From NCBI GenBank assembly GCA_023807065.1, contig JAJJLU010004318.1:1-14869 (forward strand): a DNA stretch of 14,869 nucleotides, read 5' to 3'. The notes under the pieces are model-generated. The model saw only the letters and a program-made list of their open reading frames with translations, searched no databases and had not been told where the DNA came from. The DNA comes from Isotricha intestinalis. Taxonomy: Eukaryota > Ciliophora > Litostomatea > Vestibuliferida > Isotrichidae. Made by a program: the position numbers and the translations under genes. Shown one piece after another: positions 7,825-14,869 of this stretch. Each line of letters starts with the position of its first letter. The first letter of the stretch is position 1.

Positions 7825-8520
7825 ATGGAATTAAATGACCAGAAATATTATTCAGAATTAGAAATACCAAAATCAGAAGAAATATTTTACTTTGAACATA
7901 GTGTATATGACAATTCTCAATTAGGTCAATTTATAACAAAAGAGAATTTTGATTATATATTAACAGAAGCAGAAAAAATAGTATGTGATTGTACAGTAAG
8001 AAAAGAAAAATATGAAAGGCTTTCAATAAAGAGTTGGGTTTATATATTAGGAATAGCATCAGTAATATCTTTAATTATATTTTTTATTGTATTATATTAT
8101 GGACCGAGATATGAAAATGGAAAAACATTAAATTGGATTTCAATAATCTTTGGAATTTGTTCTTTACTTATAATTCTTATATTAATGTTATTTAATCTTT
8201 TAAAAAGAAAAACTTATGGTAAAACAATAGATGATTTTATATATGATCAATTAACGAAATATTTTGAAAGAATTCAAAATCAATTAAGTGAAAATATTCA
8301 TTTTAAATATGATAAAAAGAAAAAAGCTTTAATATTAAAATATCCTAATCCTATTACTTATAAAAAATTTTCTCATAAAAATGAAATTATATTAGATTCT
8401 GAATATAATTTATTAAGAAGTAAAGAAAGTAGAAAAAGAGGAGAATATATAGAACATAATACTCCTTCTAATTTAAATTTTCAAAAAAAATACCATGGAA
8501 AATTTAAAAGTGATTTCTAA
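7825..8520 (+). CDS. Two-pass membrane protein of unknown function
   Basis: The protein has 231 residues, with two hydrophobic helices at about 70-92 (WVYILGIASVISLIIFFIV) and 102-126 (WISIIFGICSLLIILILMLF), separated by a short polar loop. Both termini would lie on the same side, probably the cytosol: about 69 residues before the helices and about 105 after them, the latter rich in Lys and Tyr and beginning LLKRKTYGK. There is no signal peptide. A CDC motif at residues 54-56 lies before the membrane part. I recognise no family. The start has an AAAAAATGG context and the gene ends in TAA. Confidence 0.72.
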   Translation: MELNDQKYYSELEIPKSEEIFYFEHSVYDNSQLGQFITKENFDYILTEAEKIVCDCTVRKEKYERLSIKSWVYILGIASVISLIIFFIVLYYGPRYENGKTLNWISIIFGICSLLIILILMLFNLLKRKTYGKTIDDFIYDQLTKYFERIQNQLSENIHFKYDKKKKALILKYPNPITYKKFSHKNEIILDSEYNLLRSKESRKRGEYIEHNTPSNLNFQKKYHGKFKSDF

Positions 8521-8602
8521 TTAATTTTTTTTAATTTTTGTTATATTATCTTTATATACAAGTTAATTTGTTTTATTCGCTAATTTATTTAATTAATTCA
8601 AA

Positions 8603-8614
8603 ATACTATAGTAT
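8603..8614. repeat. 12-bp perfect palindrome
   Basis: ATACTATAGTAT equals its own reverse complement and lies about 80 bp before the VPS25 start codon, joined to a TA repeat. It could be a protein-binding site, but chance is quite possible at this base composition. Confidence 0.4.
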
Positions 8615-8629
8615 ATATATATATATATA
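8612..8629. repeat. TA dinucleotide microsatellite
   Basis: Nine uninterrupted TA units lie in the spacer between 7825-8520 and VPS25, in the probable promoter region of VPS25. Length variation between isolates is likely. Confidence 0.85.
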
Positions 8630-8694
8630 ATATACGTTTTTTTTGATTTGTTAAATTAGTAAATATTAAATAAAAATAACTTTATTTAAAAAAA

Positions 8695-9246
8695 ATGACA
8701 GAAATAATAAATCCAAATTATGAATTTCCTGAATATTATTCATGGCCATATTTTTTCACAATTCAAAAACATGAAGAAACTAAAAAAAAGCAAATAAAAA
8801 TGTGGACTGAATTAACATTAAAATTTTGTAAAGATAATAAGGTATGGAGATTAAGTAAAAGTCAATTTTATGAAAATTTAGGAAAGAATAATAAAATAGG
8901 AAGAAAAGTAAGTTTAGAAACAATAGAAATAATATTTGATTCAATGGTAAATGAGCAAAAAGCAACTTATATAAGTAATAAATCAAAAGATGAAATTTAT
9001 GTTTTATGGAAAACTTTAAAAGAATGGGAAGATTTTATTTATGAATCTGCAGTTAAAAGGAAAAGTATAAATAAATTAGAAACTTTAGATTATATTTGCT
9101 ATGATGAAGATAATAAATATGAAGATTATTATAATATAGATAGAGACTTATTAATTTTATTACTTAAAGGTTTAGAAAAACAACAAAAATGTTCTTTATT
9201 AGCTGATGATAATAAAAGTTATATTGGTGTTAAATTTTATCAGTAA
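8695..9246 (+). CDS. VPS25: ESCRT-II subunit VPS25
   Basis: The 183-residue product matches VPS25, which joins VPS22 and VPS36 (two VPS25 copies per complex) and recruits ESCRT-III through VPS20/CHMP6 during multivesicular body formation on endosomes. The N-terminal signature is present: FPEYYSWPYFFTIQ, corresponding to the family's 'PPFFTLQ' region that contacts the other subunits. It is followed by QIKMWTELTLKFC, the family's 'Q...W..L.L.FC' pattern. Further family-like patches are KVSLETIEIIFDSMV, IYVLWKTLKEWEDFIYE (compare 'W..P.EW..LIY') and the C-terminal GVKF. This predicts two winged-helix domains, about residues 10-95 and 96-183. Length is normal (human protein 176). It ends in TAA and converges with the minus-strand BAP31 gene 55 bp away. 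Confidence 0.92.
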   Translation: MTEIINPNYEFPEYYSWPYFFTIQKHEETKKKQIKMWTELTLKFCKDNKVWRLSKSQFYENLGKNNKIGRKVSLETIEIIFDSMVNEQKATYISNKSKDEIYVLWKTLKEWEDFIYESAVKRKSINKLETLDYICYDEDNKYEDYYNIDRDLLILLLKGLEKQQKCSLLADDNKSYIGVKFYQ

Positions 9247-9301
9247 AAAAAATTTTATTTTCATTTAAAATAAATAAATTATATTTTATTTCTTAATAAT
9301 T

Positions 9302-9763
9302 TCAATCATTCTTTTTATCAGAAGGTGTTTTTGGAGGAACAATTGTATCTAATTGTTTTTTTAAATCATTAATTTCTTTTTCTGCAATTCCAATTCTTAT
9401 AAATCTTTCAGTAAATTTTTGAATTGCAAATAACATAGCAATAGCAACAATAAATATATAAAAATTTCTTTGACTTCCTCTTGCAATTAATCTTTTAGAT
9501 TCTAATTGTGCAGTTTCAGCATTATGATTTATTAATATTTGAATTAAATTTTGAGCTTTATAAAATTGAAAATAAAAATAACCTGCAAAAAGAATACAAA
9601 GAAATAAAAGATATGAAAATATTTCATGTTGATTAATTGAAGTATGAATTATTTTTGATATAATATTCATAAGAAATCTAGGTCTTCCAATTAAAGTAAT
9701 AATAAATAAAGGAAATATAAAACATAAAAATATAAATTTATAGAATATTCCAACAATTGACAT
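9302..9763 (-). CDS. BAP31-family ER transmembrane protein
   Basis: The 153-residue protein fits the BAP29/BAP31 (yeast Yet) family, ER membrane proteins that help export and quality control of membrane cargo. It has three hydrophobic segments at about residues 5-24, 45-65 and 97-117. Between the second and third lies the family-like patch KRLIARGSQRNFYIFIVAIAM (compare 'KLFRAQRNLYIAG' in animals), followed by a short coiled-coil-like stretch (EKEINDLKKQLD). The protein ends KKND, a classical KKXX dilysine signal for retrieval to the ER, which BAP31 also carries. It is shorter than the animal protein (about 246) because the cytosolic coiled coil is reduced. It is the only minus-strand gene here, divergent from the Rab gene, and ends in TGA. 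Confidence 0.8.
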   Translation of the reverse strand: MSIVGIFYKFIFLCFIFPLFIITLIGRPRFLMNIISKIIHTSINQHEIFSYLLFLCILFAGYFYFQFYKAQNLIQILINHNAETAQLESKRLIARGSQRNFYIFIVAIAMLFAIQKFTERFIRIGIAEKEINDLKKQLDTIVPPKTPSDKKND

Positions 9764-9872
9764 TTGAATCTGAATAAAAAAATAAAATTATTTTCTATAT
9801 AGATTAAAAAGAAAATAAAATATTTTAATTAAGAAAAAATAAAAAATAAATATTTAAAAGTATTTAAAAAAA
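9764..9872. promoter_or_regulatory. Shared divergent promoter region (BAP31 / Rab)
   Basis: The start codons of the minus-strand BAP31 gene and the plus-strand Rab gene are separated by only 109 bp of AT-rich sequence, so both promoters and 5' untranslated regions must lie within it or overlap the genes. No core motif can be distinguished from the background composition. Confidence 0.5.
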
Positions 9873-10600
9873 ATGAAAAGCGAAGAGAAAATTCCGTCAT
9901 TAAAAAGTAAAAATAAACTATATAAAAAATATGAATGAAAATTTAAAATAAAATATTTAGTAATAACAATGGGAGATACATCAGTAGGAAAAACAAGTTT
10001 ATTAAGTGTATACCTTAAAGGAATATTTCCAGAAAAAAACCTTCCAACAATAGGAGTTGAATTTGCAGTTAAGGAAATAACATTATCAGATAATTCCAAA
10101 ATAAAATTTCAAATATTTGATACAGCAGGACAAGAAAAATATAGATCAATAGTATCTAATTATTGTAGAAAGGCATTAGGATGTTTTTTAGTTTTCGATA
10201 TAACAAATAAAAAAACTTTTGATCAATGCAAAAATTTTCTATTTGATATTAAACAAATCGCAGAACCTGATTGTGTTTTTTTTCTTGTTGGAAATAAAAT
10301 TGATTTAAATGAACAAAGAGAAGTTGAAAAAGATGATGCTATGAAATTTGCTACTTCAAATGAAATGTATTATATTGAAACTTCAGCTAAGACTAATTAT
10401 AAAGTTAATGATGCTTTTGAAAAATTGTTTGAATGTAATATTTTATTTTTTTTAATTTATTTTTTTAATTTTATTTCTTTATTTTAGTAGTTGCTGAGGA
10501 AAATAAAAAAAAAGTAAATTTTGATTCTAACGATGAATATGTTCATATTTCACAAAGAAAAAATGTTAAAATTATTGAAGATAATAGTATTTGTTGTTAA
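9873..10600 (+). CDS. Rab-family small GTPase (three exons)
   Basis: I read exons 9873-9906, 9961-10434 and 10488-10600, giving 206 residues, the usual Rab length. Removing the two introns restores the first strand LKIITMGDTSVGKT and a C-terminal part ending in CC, the prenylation site. All G motifs are present: P-loop GDTSVGKT (16-23), switch I PTIGVEF with Thr41, switch II DTAGQEKYRS with the catalytic Gln69, NKID (123-126) and ETSAK (151-155). It therefore should be an active, doubly geranylgeranylated membrane-traffic GTPase. The subfamily is unclear; the switch II region resembles the Rab2/4/11/14 group. Starting at the ATG at 9969 would lose the strand before the P-loop; the ATG at 9873 sits in an A-rich context and gives a normal N-terminus. 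It ends in TAA. Confidence 0.88.
9907..9960 (+). other. Rab gene intron 1 (54 nt)
   Basis: The intron starts GTAAAAAT and ends ATATTTAG. Read through, its frame meets a TGA at 9936-9938. Splicing joins codon 12 across the junction (A + TA = Ile) and restores the Rab beta-1 strand. Confidence 0.75.
10435..10487 (+). other. Rab gene intron 2 (53 nt)
   Basis: The intron starts GTAATATT and ends TTTTAG after a long T-rich tract. Splicing joins FEKLFE to LVAEENKKK and opens the frame to the C-terminal CC. Retaining it gives a hydrophobic nonsense tail and loss of the prenylation site. Confidence 0.85.
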
Positions 10601-10738
10601 GAAAGAAAACATTTTTTTCAATTTTTAAATGAAATAAAATAATTTTTTTTTCTTTTTAAAATTTAAAATATTTTTATTTTTTAGATTTATATTTAATTTA
10701 AATCAAAATAAAATAATGATTTAGTTTCTAATATATAA

Positions 10739-12808
10739 ATGGGAAATTATCAAAATCAAGAAGAAAACTTAAATAATAAAAGAAATGAAGTTGAAATTGA
10801 AAAAATTGATGAAAATAATCCTCCAAATCCACCACAATTTTACCCTAATAAAGATATTTTCAACAATACAAAAATTTCTGATTTAATTTCTCATTTTTGT
10901 ACTTTTAATATTGAAGAAATGAAACCTTATGAAAAAAGTAAAATTGGTAATATGAATATTTTAAAAAATGAAGAAAATCAAGATTTGAGTGATTTAGGTT
11001 ATACAAAAAAAGATTTTGAGGAAGAAAAAATTGAAGAAAAGGAAAATATAATAATAAAACTAGATTCTAATACAGAAAAAATAAACCAATCACAAAATAA
11101 TACTTCAACATCTCCTTTTTTATCAACTAATAATATAAATATAAAAGATGATTATACAATTAATGATAATATAAAAATAAAAAAGGAAAATAACAATAAA
11201 GAAACAAACATAAATAAAAAAGAAAATGAAGAAAGTTCCAAAATGAAAACAATAAATATAAATGAAGAAAAAAATGAAAAAGAAACAAATAGAACAATAA
11301 ATAAAGAAGAAGAAAAAGAAAAAGAAAAAGAAGAATTACAAAATAATATAATTACTAATAAAACAGAGAAAAAATCATCAAAAAGATTAATATCAGCAAA
11401 AAGATTAGATTCAGTATTATTAGAAAAGCCAATAGAAACAACAGCAGGAAGTCTTCTTCAAGACATACGTAAAATATATAAATTTAAAGAAGTATTAGGA
11501 GGAGGTCATTTTGGAACAGTAAGAGTTGCATATAAAAGAAAAGAAGAACCAAGAAGATATTATGCAATAAAATCAATATCAAAAAAAAACTTATCTCCTT
11601 CCGATTTAGAAGATTTAATAAAAGAAGTAGATATAATATCCGGTTTAGATCATCCTGTAATAATCGATTTTTATGAAACATACCAAGATGAATTTTTTTT
11701 TCATATTGTAATGGAATTATGTAAAGGAAAAGAAGTATTTCAAAAAATAGCATCAGAAGGAAAAATAGAAGAAAAAAAAGTCGCAATTGTAATTAATAAA
11801 GTATTAAATGCAATAGCATATTGTCATTCAAGAGGAATAACACATAGAGATATAAAGCCAGAAAATATATTATTTGAAACAAATGAACAAAATTCAGAAA
11901 TTAAATTAATTGATTTTGGTTTAAGTAGAAAATATTCTGTTGATCAAAAAATGCATACAATATTAGGAACTCCATATTATATTGCTCCTGAAGTTTTAAA
12001 AGGTAATTATGATGAAAAATGTGATATTTGGTCTATTGGTGCTTTAACTTATATAATGTTATCAGGAGAACCTCCTTTTAAAGGTAAAAGTAATAATGAA
12101 ATATTTATGAAAATTATTAAAGATCCTATTAAATTTAATCCTTATAAATGGAATAATTTATCTGAAAATTCTAAAAATTTTATTAAATTATGTTTAAATA
12201 AAGATCCTAATAAAAGACCTAATGCTGTTGAAGCTTTAGGACATGTTTGGTTTAATTCTATTGAAATTTCTTCTCCTAAAAATATTACTCAAGATATTTT
12301 AAATAATATTAAAAACTTTAGCATTAAACAACAATTTAAAAAAATTGTTTTGAGATATATTTTATCTACTTTAAATGAAACTGAGCTTAAAAAGTATAAA
12401 AGAGCTTTTTATGCAATTGATTTTAAACATAATGGAACTATTTCAAAAGAAGAATTAAAAAGAGCTTTTGAAATTGGAAAGATTGAAATTACTGATGATA
12501 ATATTAATAAAGTTTTTAAATTATGTGATGAAAATCAAAAAGGAAGTTTAGATTATACTGATTTTTTAATGTGTGCTTATGATAAAAAGTATTTATTAAC
12601 TGATAAAAAATTAAATTTAGCTTTTCAATATTTTGATGTTGATAATTCTGGAATTATTGAAATTCATGATGTTAAAGATGCAATGTTAAGATTTGGGAAA
12701 AATGTTGTTGATTCTGATGACACGAAAAAATTAATAATGGAAATTACTAAAGATGAAAATGTTGATAGTATTATATTAGAACAATTTGTTCAAATGTTTA
12801 ATAAATAA
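10739..12808 (+). CDS. Calcium-dependent protein kinase (CDPK) with long N-terminal extension
   Basis: This 689-residue protein has the CDPK layout: a serine/threonine kinase, a junction segment and EF-hands in one chain. It begins MGNYQNQ, so Gly2 may be myristoylated. Residues 8 to about 245 are Lys/Glu/Asn-rich and probably disordered. The kinase (about 247-503) has the glycine loop GGGHFGTV (254-261), Lys278 in YAIK, Glu296 of helix C, HRDIKPEN (369-376), DFG (392-394) and APE (416-418), so all catalytic residues are present. EF-hand loops start at D561 (DFKHNG), D597 (DENQKG) and D633 (DVDNSG). A fourth repeat near 671-683 is degenerate: no acidic residue at loop position 1 and Gln at position 12. 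Calcium should relieve inhibition by the junction segment. The gene ends in TAA and shows no intron. Confidence 0.93.
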   Translation: MGNYQNQEENLNNKRNEVEIEKIDENNPPNPPQFYPNKDIFNNTKISDLISHFCTFNIEEMKPYEKSKIGNMNILKNEENQDLSDLGYTKKDFEEEKIEEKENIIIKLDSNTEKINQSQNNTSTSPFLSTNNINIKDDYTINDNIKIKKENNNKETNINKKENEESSKMKTININEEKNEKETNRTINKEEEKEKEKEELQNNIITNKTEKKSSKRLISAKRLDSVLLEKPIETTAGSLLQDIRKIYKFKEVLGGGHFGTVRVAYKRKEEPRRYYAIKSISKKNLSPSDLEDLIKEVDIISGLDHPVIIDFYETYQDEFFFHIVMELCKGKEVFQKIASEGKIEEKKVAIVINKVLNAIAYCHSRGITHRDIKPENILFETNEQNSEIKLIDFGLSRKYSVDQKMHTILGTPYYIAPEVLKGNYDEKCDIWSIGALTYIMLSGEPPFKGKSNNEIFMKIIKDPIKFNPYKWNNLSENSKNFIKLCLNKDPNKRPNAVEALGHVWFNSIEISSPKNITQDILNNIKNFSIKQQFKKIVLRYILSTLNETELKKYKRAFYAIDFKHNGTISKEELKRAFEIGKIEITDDNINKVFKLCDENQKGSLDYTDFLMCAYDKKYLLTDKKLNLAFQYFDVDNSGIIEIHDVKDAMLRFGKNVVDSDDTKKLIMEITKDENVDSIILEQFVQMFNK

Positions 12809-12923
12809 TAATTTTAAATTAATCTATATTATGTATTATGTTAATTTTAATTCTTAAATTAAGAATTATTACTTATTTAAATGTTTTTAATTTAATAAAA
12901 AAATTTTTTTAAAAATTGTTAAA

Positions 12924-14869
12924 ATGGAAAAAGAAAAAGAAGATGATTTAGAAAATAAAGAAAAATTTACAAAAGAAAGAGCAATAAGTTATAGTGAAGG
13001 AGGAGAAAAAAATCCATTTTTAAATTCTCTTTCTATGAATATTAATGATGAAAGAGAAAAATTTTCTTTTGTTTCAAAAAGAAAAAATTCAATGACTTCA
13101 AATTTAAATATTTTATTTAGAGAAAGTATATTATTTGCAGAAAAAAAAAAAAGTTTAAGAAATTCAATTTTTAAACAATCATTTAATGTAGAAAGAAAAA
13201 TTATATTAGAAGATAATAAAGAAAATGAAATTAAATTTGGTAATTTTATAAATGAAAAATTAATTAATTTAAAAAATAAATTTAATTCATATTTAAATGA
13301 TATTCAAAATAAAATAGAAGAAAAATATGTAAATTATATAAATTTTATAGATAATTATATTAATAACAATGAAGAAAAAATATCTAAAATTTCAAGAGGA
13401 AAATCAACAGAAATAGCTTTTATAAATTATGCAGATAGAAATATTTTTAAACAAATAGATTTAATTTTAGAAATATTAGAAAATTTATTTAATTCAATTA
13501 AAGATAATATTTCTCTTTTATCTAATTTTTTAGATGAAACTTCTTTAATTTTTGAAAAAAATCCTCTTGAAACATATATAAATAATAATTCAAAATTAAT
13601 TCTTGATTCTTTTATTCTTTCAAAAATAGATTTTCAAAAATTAAATTTAACTAATTTAATTGATAATTCAACTTTATCTGAAATATTTAAAAATTATTTT
13701 TCTAAAAAGCAAAATAATACTTGTTCTTCTTTAGAAATAGAAAAAAAAAATGATGAAATATTTAGAATAGAATCTAATTTTTTGAAAGAAAACTTTAAAA
13801 ATTTACAAAAATTAAAATTAAAAAAAATCGAATTGAATCAAAACTCAATTTATTCTTATTTACAACAAAATATAAAAAATAATATTGAAAGTTTAAATAT
13901 TAATAAATGTGGAGAATGTTGTCTTAATCACTTTCCTATTTGTCCAAATATGATTAAATTTATTATTAAAAACACTAAAATTAAAAAAATGTTTATAGGA
14001 GACAAATTAATCTTTTATAATTTACAACAAATAAAATTTAGAAATTGTAATTTAAATAATGATTTATTAAAGGATTTTTTTAAATTAATCATTAAAAATC
14101 CTCAAATAAAAGAAAATTTAGAAGTTTTAGATTTTTCAGAAAATTTATTTACTTTAATTAATTTACAAGATTATATTGATAATAAAGGAAATTTTGATAA
14201 ATTAAAATATTTTGATTTATCAGGAAATAATATTTATAATTTTGTTCTTGATAATTTTAACATTCTTCAAAATTTACAAGTTTTAGATTTAACTGATAAT
14301 AATATTACTTCTTCAAATTTATTCGAAGGAATTTTAGAAAGAATTAAAATACAAAAGCTTTTAGCTTTATTAGGAAAAAATTTATTTGTTTCTAATAATA
14401 ATAAGAATTGTGAAAATTATAAACAATATCTTTTTGAAAGTCTTCAACAATGTGAATTTCAACTTTCAAGTTTAGTTTTTTCTTTATTAATTAATCAAAA
14501 AAATTGCCATTCTCTTCAAAATTTAATTTTATCTCCTTCAATAAAATTATCTTTAAAAAAATTAAATTTATCTTATTGTGGTTTAAAAAGTAATGTTTTA
14601 ATCAATTTTTTACAAGGAAATTATGGTTTATTAAGTTTAAAAAAAATAAATTTAAGTTATAATTTTCCTTACTAATGAAATATTTAATTTATATAAACCT
14701 AAAAATAAAGAAGAAAATGAATTAAAAGAAGAAAAAATAATATTTGAAAAATTATTAAAAATAGATTTAAGTTTCAATAAAGAAATAAAATGTGAAAATA
14801 TAAATGAATTAGAACAATTTTATTCTTTTATTTCTGAAACACCCTTTTTAAGAAAAGTTAAATTACAAG
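12924..14869 (+). CDS. Leucine-rich-repeat protein, incomplete, with a frame break
   Basis: The first frame runs 583 residues to a TAA at 14673-14675. Residues 1-240 are Ser/Lys/Asn-rich, then helical (for example NEEKISKISRGKSTEIAFINYADRN has coiled character). LRRs begin about residue 295 and are clear at LEVLDFSENLF (397), LKYFDLSGNNI (426), LQVLDLTDNNIT (450), LKKLNLSYCGL (543) and LKKINLSYN (571). The repeats continue past the stop in the +1 frame from 14668 (LTNEIFNLYKP, then LLKIDLSFN) and stay open to the window edge, so the gene is longer than the window. Either one extra base lies near 14663-14668, or there is a 55-nt intron at 14656-14710 (GT...AG, length 1 modulo 3). The role is presumably protein binding; no catalytic domain is seen. 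Confidence 0.75.

Noticed and set aside
8780..8986. Minus-strand frame opposite VPS25
   Set aside because: It is a shadow of the VPS25 coding sequence with hydrophobic chance composition.
9936..9938. In-frame TGA before the Rab P-loop as a recoded sense codon (Cys, Trp or Sec)
   Set aside because: A GT-AG intron removes it and yields a better N-terminus, and TGA ends four other genes in the window.
9854..10099. Minus-strand frame opposite the Rab gene
   Set aside because: It overlaps the P-loop and switch regions of a clear Rab; no independent features.
11484..11786. 100-codon minus-strand frame opposite the kinase domain
   Set aside because: It is antisense to conserved kinase motifs; Leu/Phe runs are the complement of Lys/Glu codons.
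14626..14656. Alternative short introns of 31 nt (14626-14656) or 22 nt (14635-14656) to repair the LRR frame
   Set aside because: They restore the frame but remove the core of a good leucine-rich repeat and are much shorter than the two well-supported introns.
1..14869. Ciliate-type code with TAA/TAG as glutamine
   Set aside because: Frames of 381 to 771 codons contain many CAA and no TAA/TAG; only the gene-free fragments read better under that code.
1..14869. rRNA, tRNA, CRISPR arrays or bacterial operon signals
   Set aside because: No GC-richer structured RNA segment, cloverleaf, regular spaced repeat or Shine-Dalgarno pattern was seen; introns and protein families are eukaryotic.

Overview
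The window is eukaryotic nuclear DNA of extreme A+T content, with closely packed genes, A-rich start contexts (often AAAAATG) and short GT-AG introns (53 and 54 nt in the Rab gene). Long frames never contain TAA or TAG, glutamine is written CAA, and four genes end in TGA, so the standard genetic code is in use. The mix of a calcium-dependent protein kinase with fused EF-hands, a two-pass Cache/HAMP-like sensor, a small bZIP protein and very AT-rich compact genes suggests an alveolate. A ciliate with the standard code, for example of the litostome/rumen-ciliate type, is my best guess; this is inference and no marker gene in the window settles it.

Layout. 1-490: a broken histone-fold-like frame. 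490-700: a small, GC-richer element with terminal inverted repeats, resembling a MITE (non-autonomous DNA transposon). 972-2117: a tail-anchored Rab GAP of the TBC1D20/Gyp8 type. 2482-4797: a two-pass membrane sensor with a large loop and a HAMP-like segment. 4895-5281: a small bZIP factor. 5499-6377: a helical protein I do not recognise. 6378-7154: no intact gene, but fragments that look like decayed or multi-exon coding sequence. 7155-7649: a small protein with an N-terminal MGNCC acylation motif. 7825-8520: a two-pass membrane protein of unknown role. 8695-9246: the ESCRT-II subunit VPS25. 9302-9763 (minus strand): a BAP31-family ER membrane protein ending in a dilysine signal. 9873-10600: a three-exon Rab GTPase. 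10739-12808: a calcium-dependent protein kinase. 12924 to the window edge: a leucine-rich-repeat protein whose frame breaks at about 14667.

Functionally, several genes belong to the endomembrane system: a Rab GAP predicted at the ER, a Rab, BAP31 and VPS25. A sensor, a CDPK and a bZIP factor belong to signalling. Eukaryotic neighbours need not be co-regulated, so I do not claim a pathway cluster. All intact genes are on the plus strand except BAP31, which converges on VPS25 (55 bp between stops) and diverges from the Rab gene across 109 bp.

The signals most worth following are the inverted-repeat element at 490-700, the sharp switches from ATA-type to ATT-type synonymous codons inside several genes, the frame break in the LRR gene, and the sensor with no recognisable output domain.
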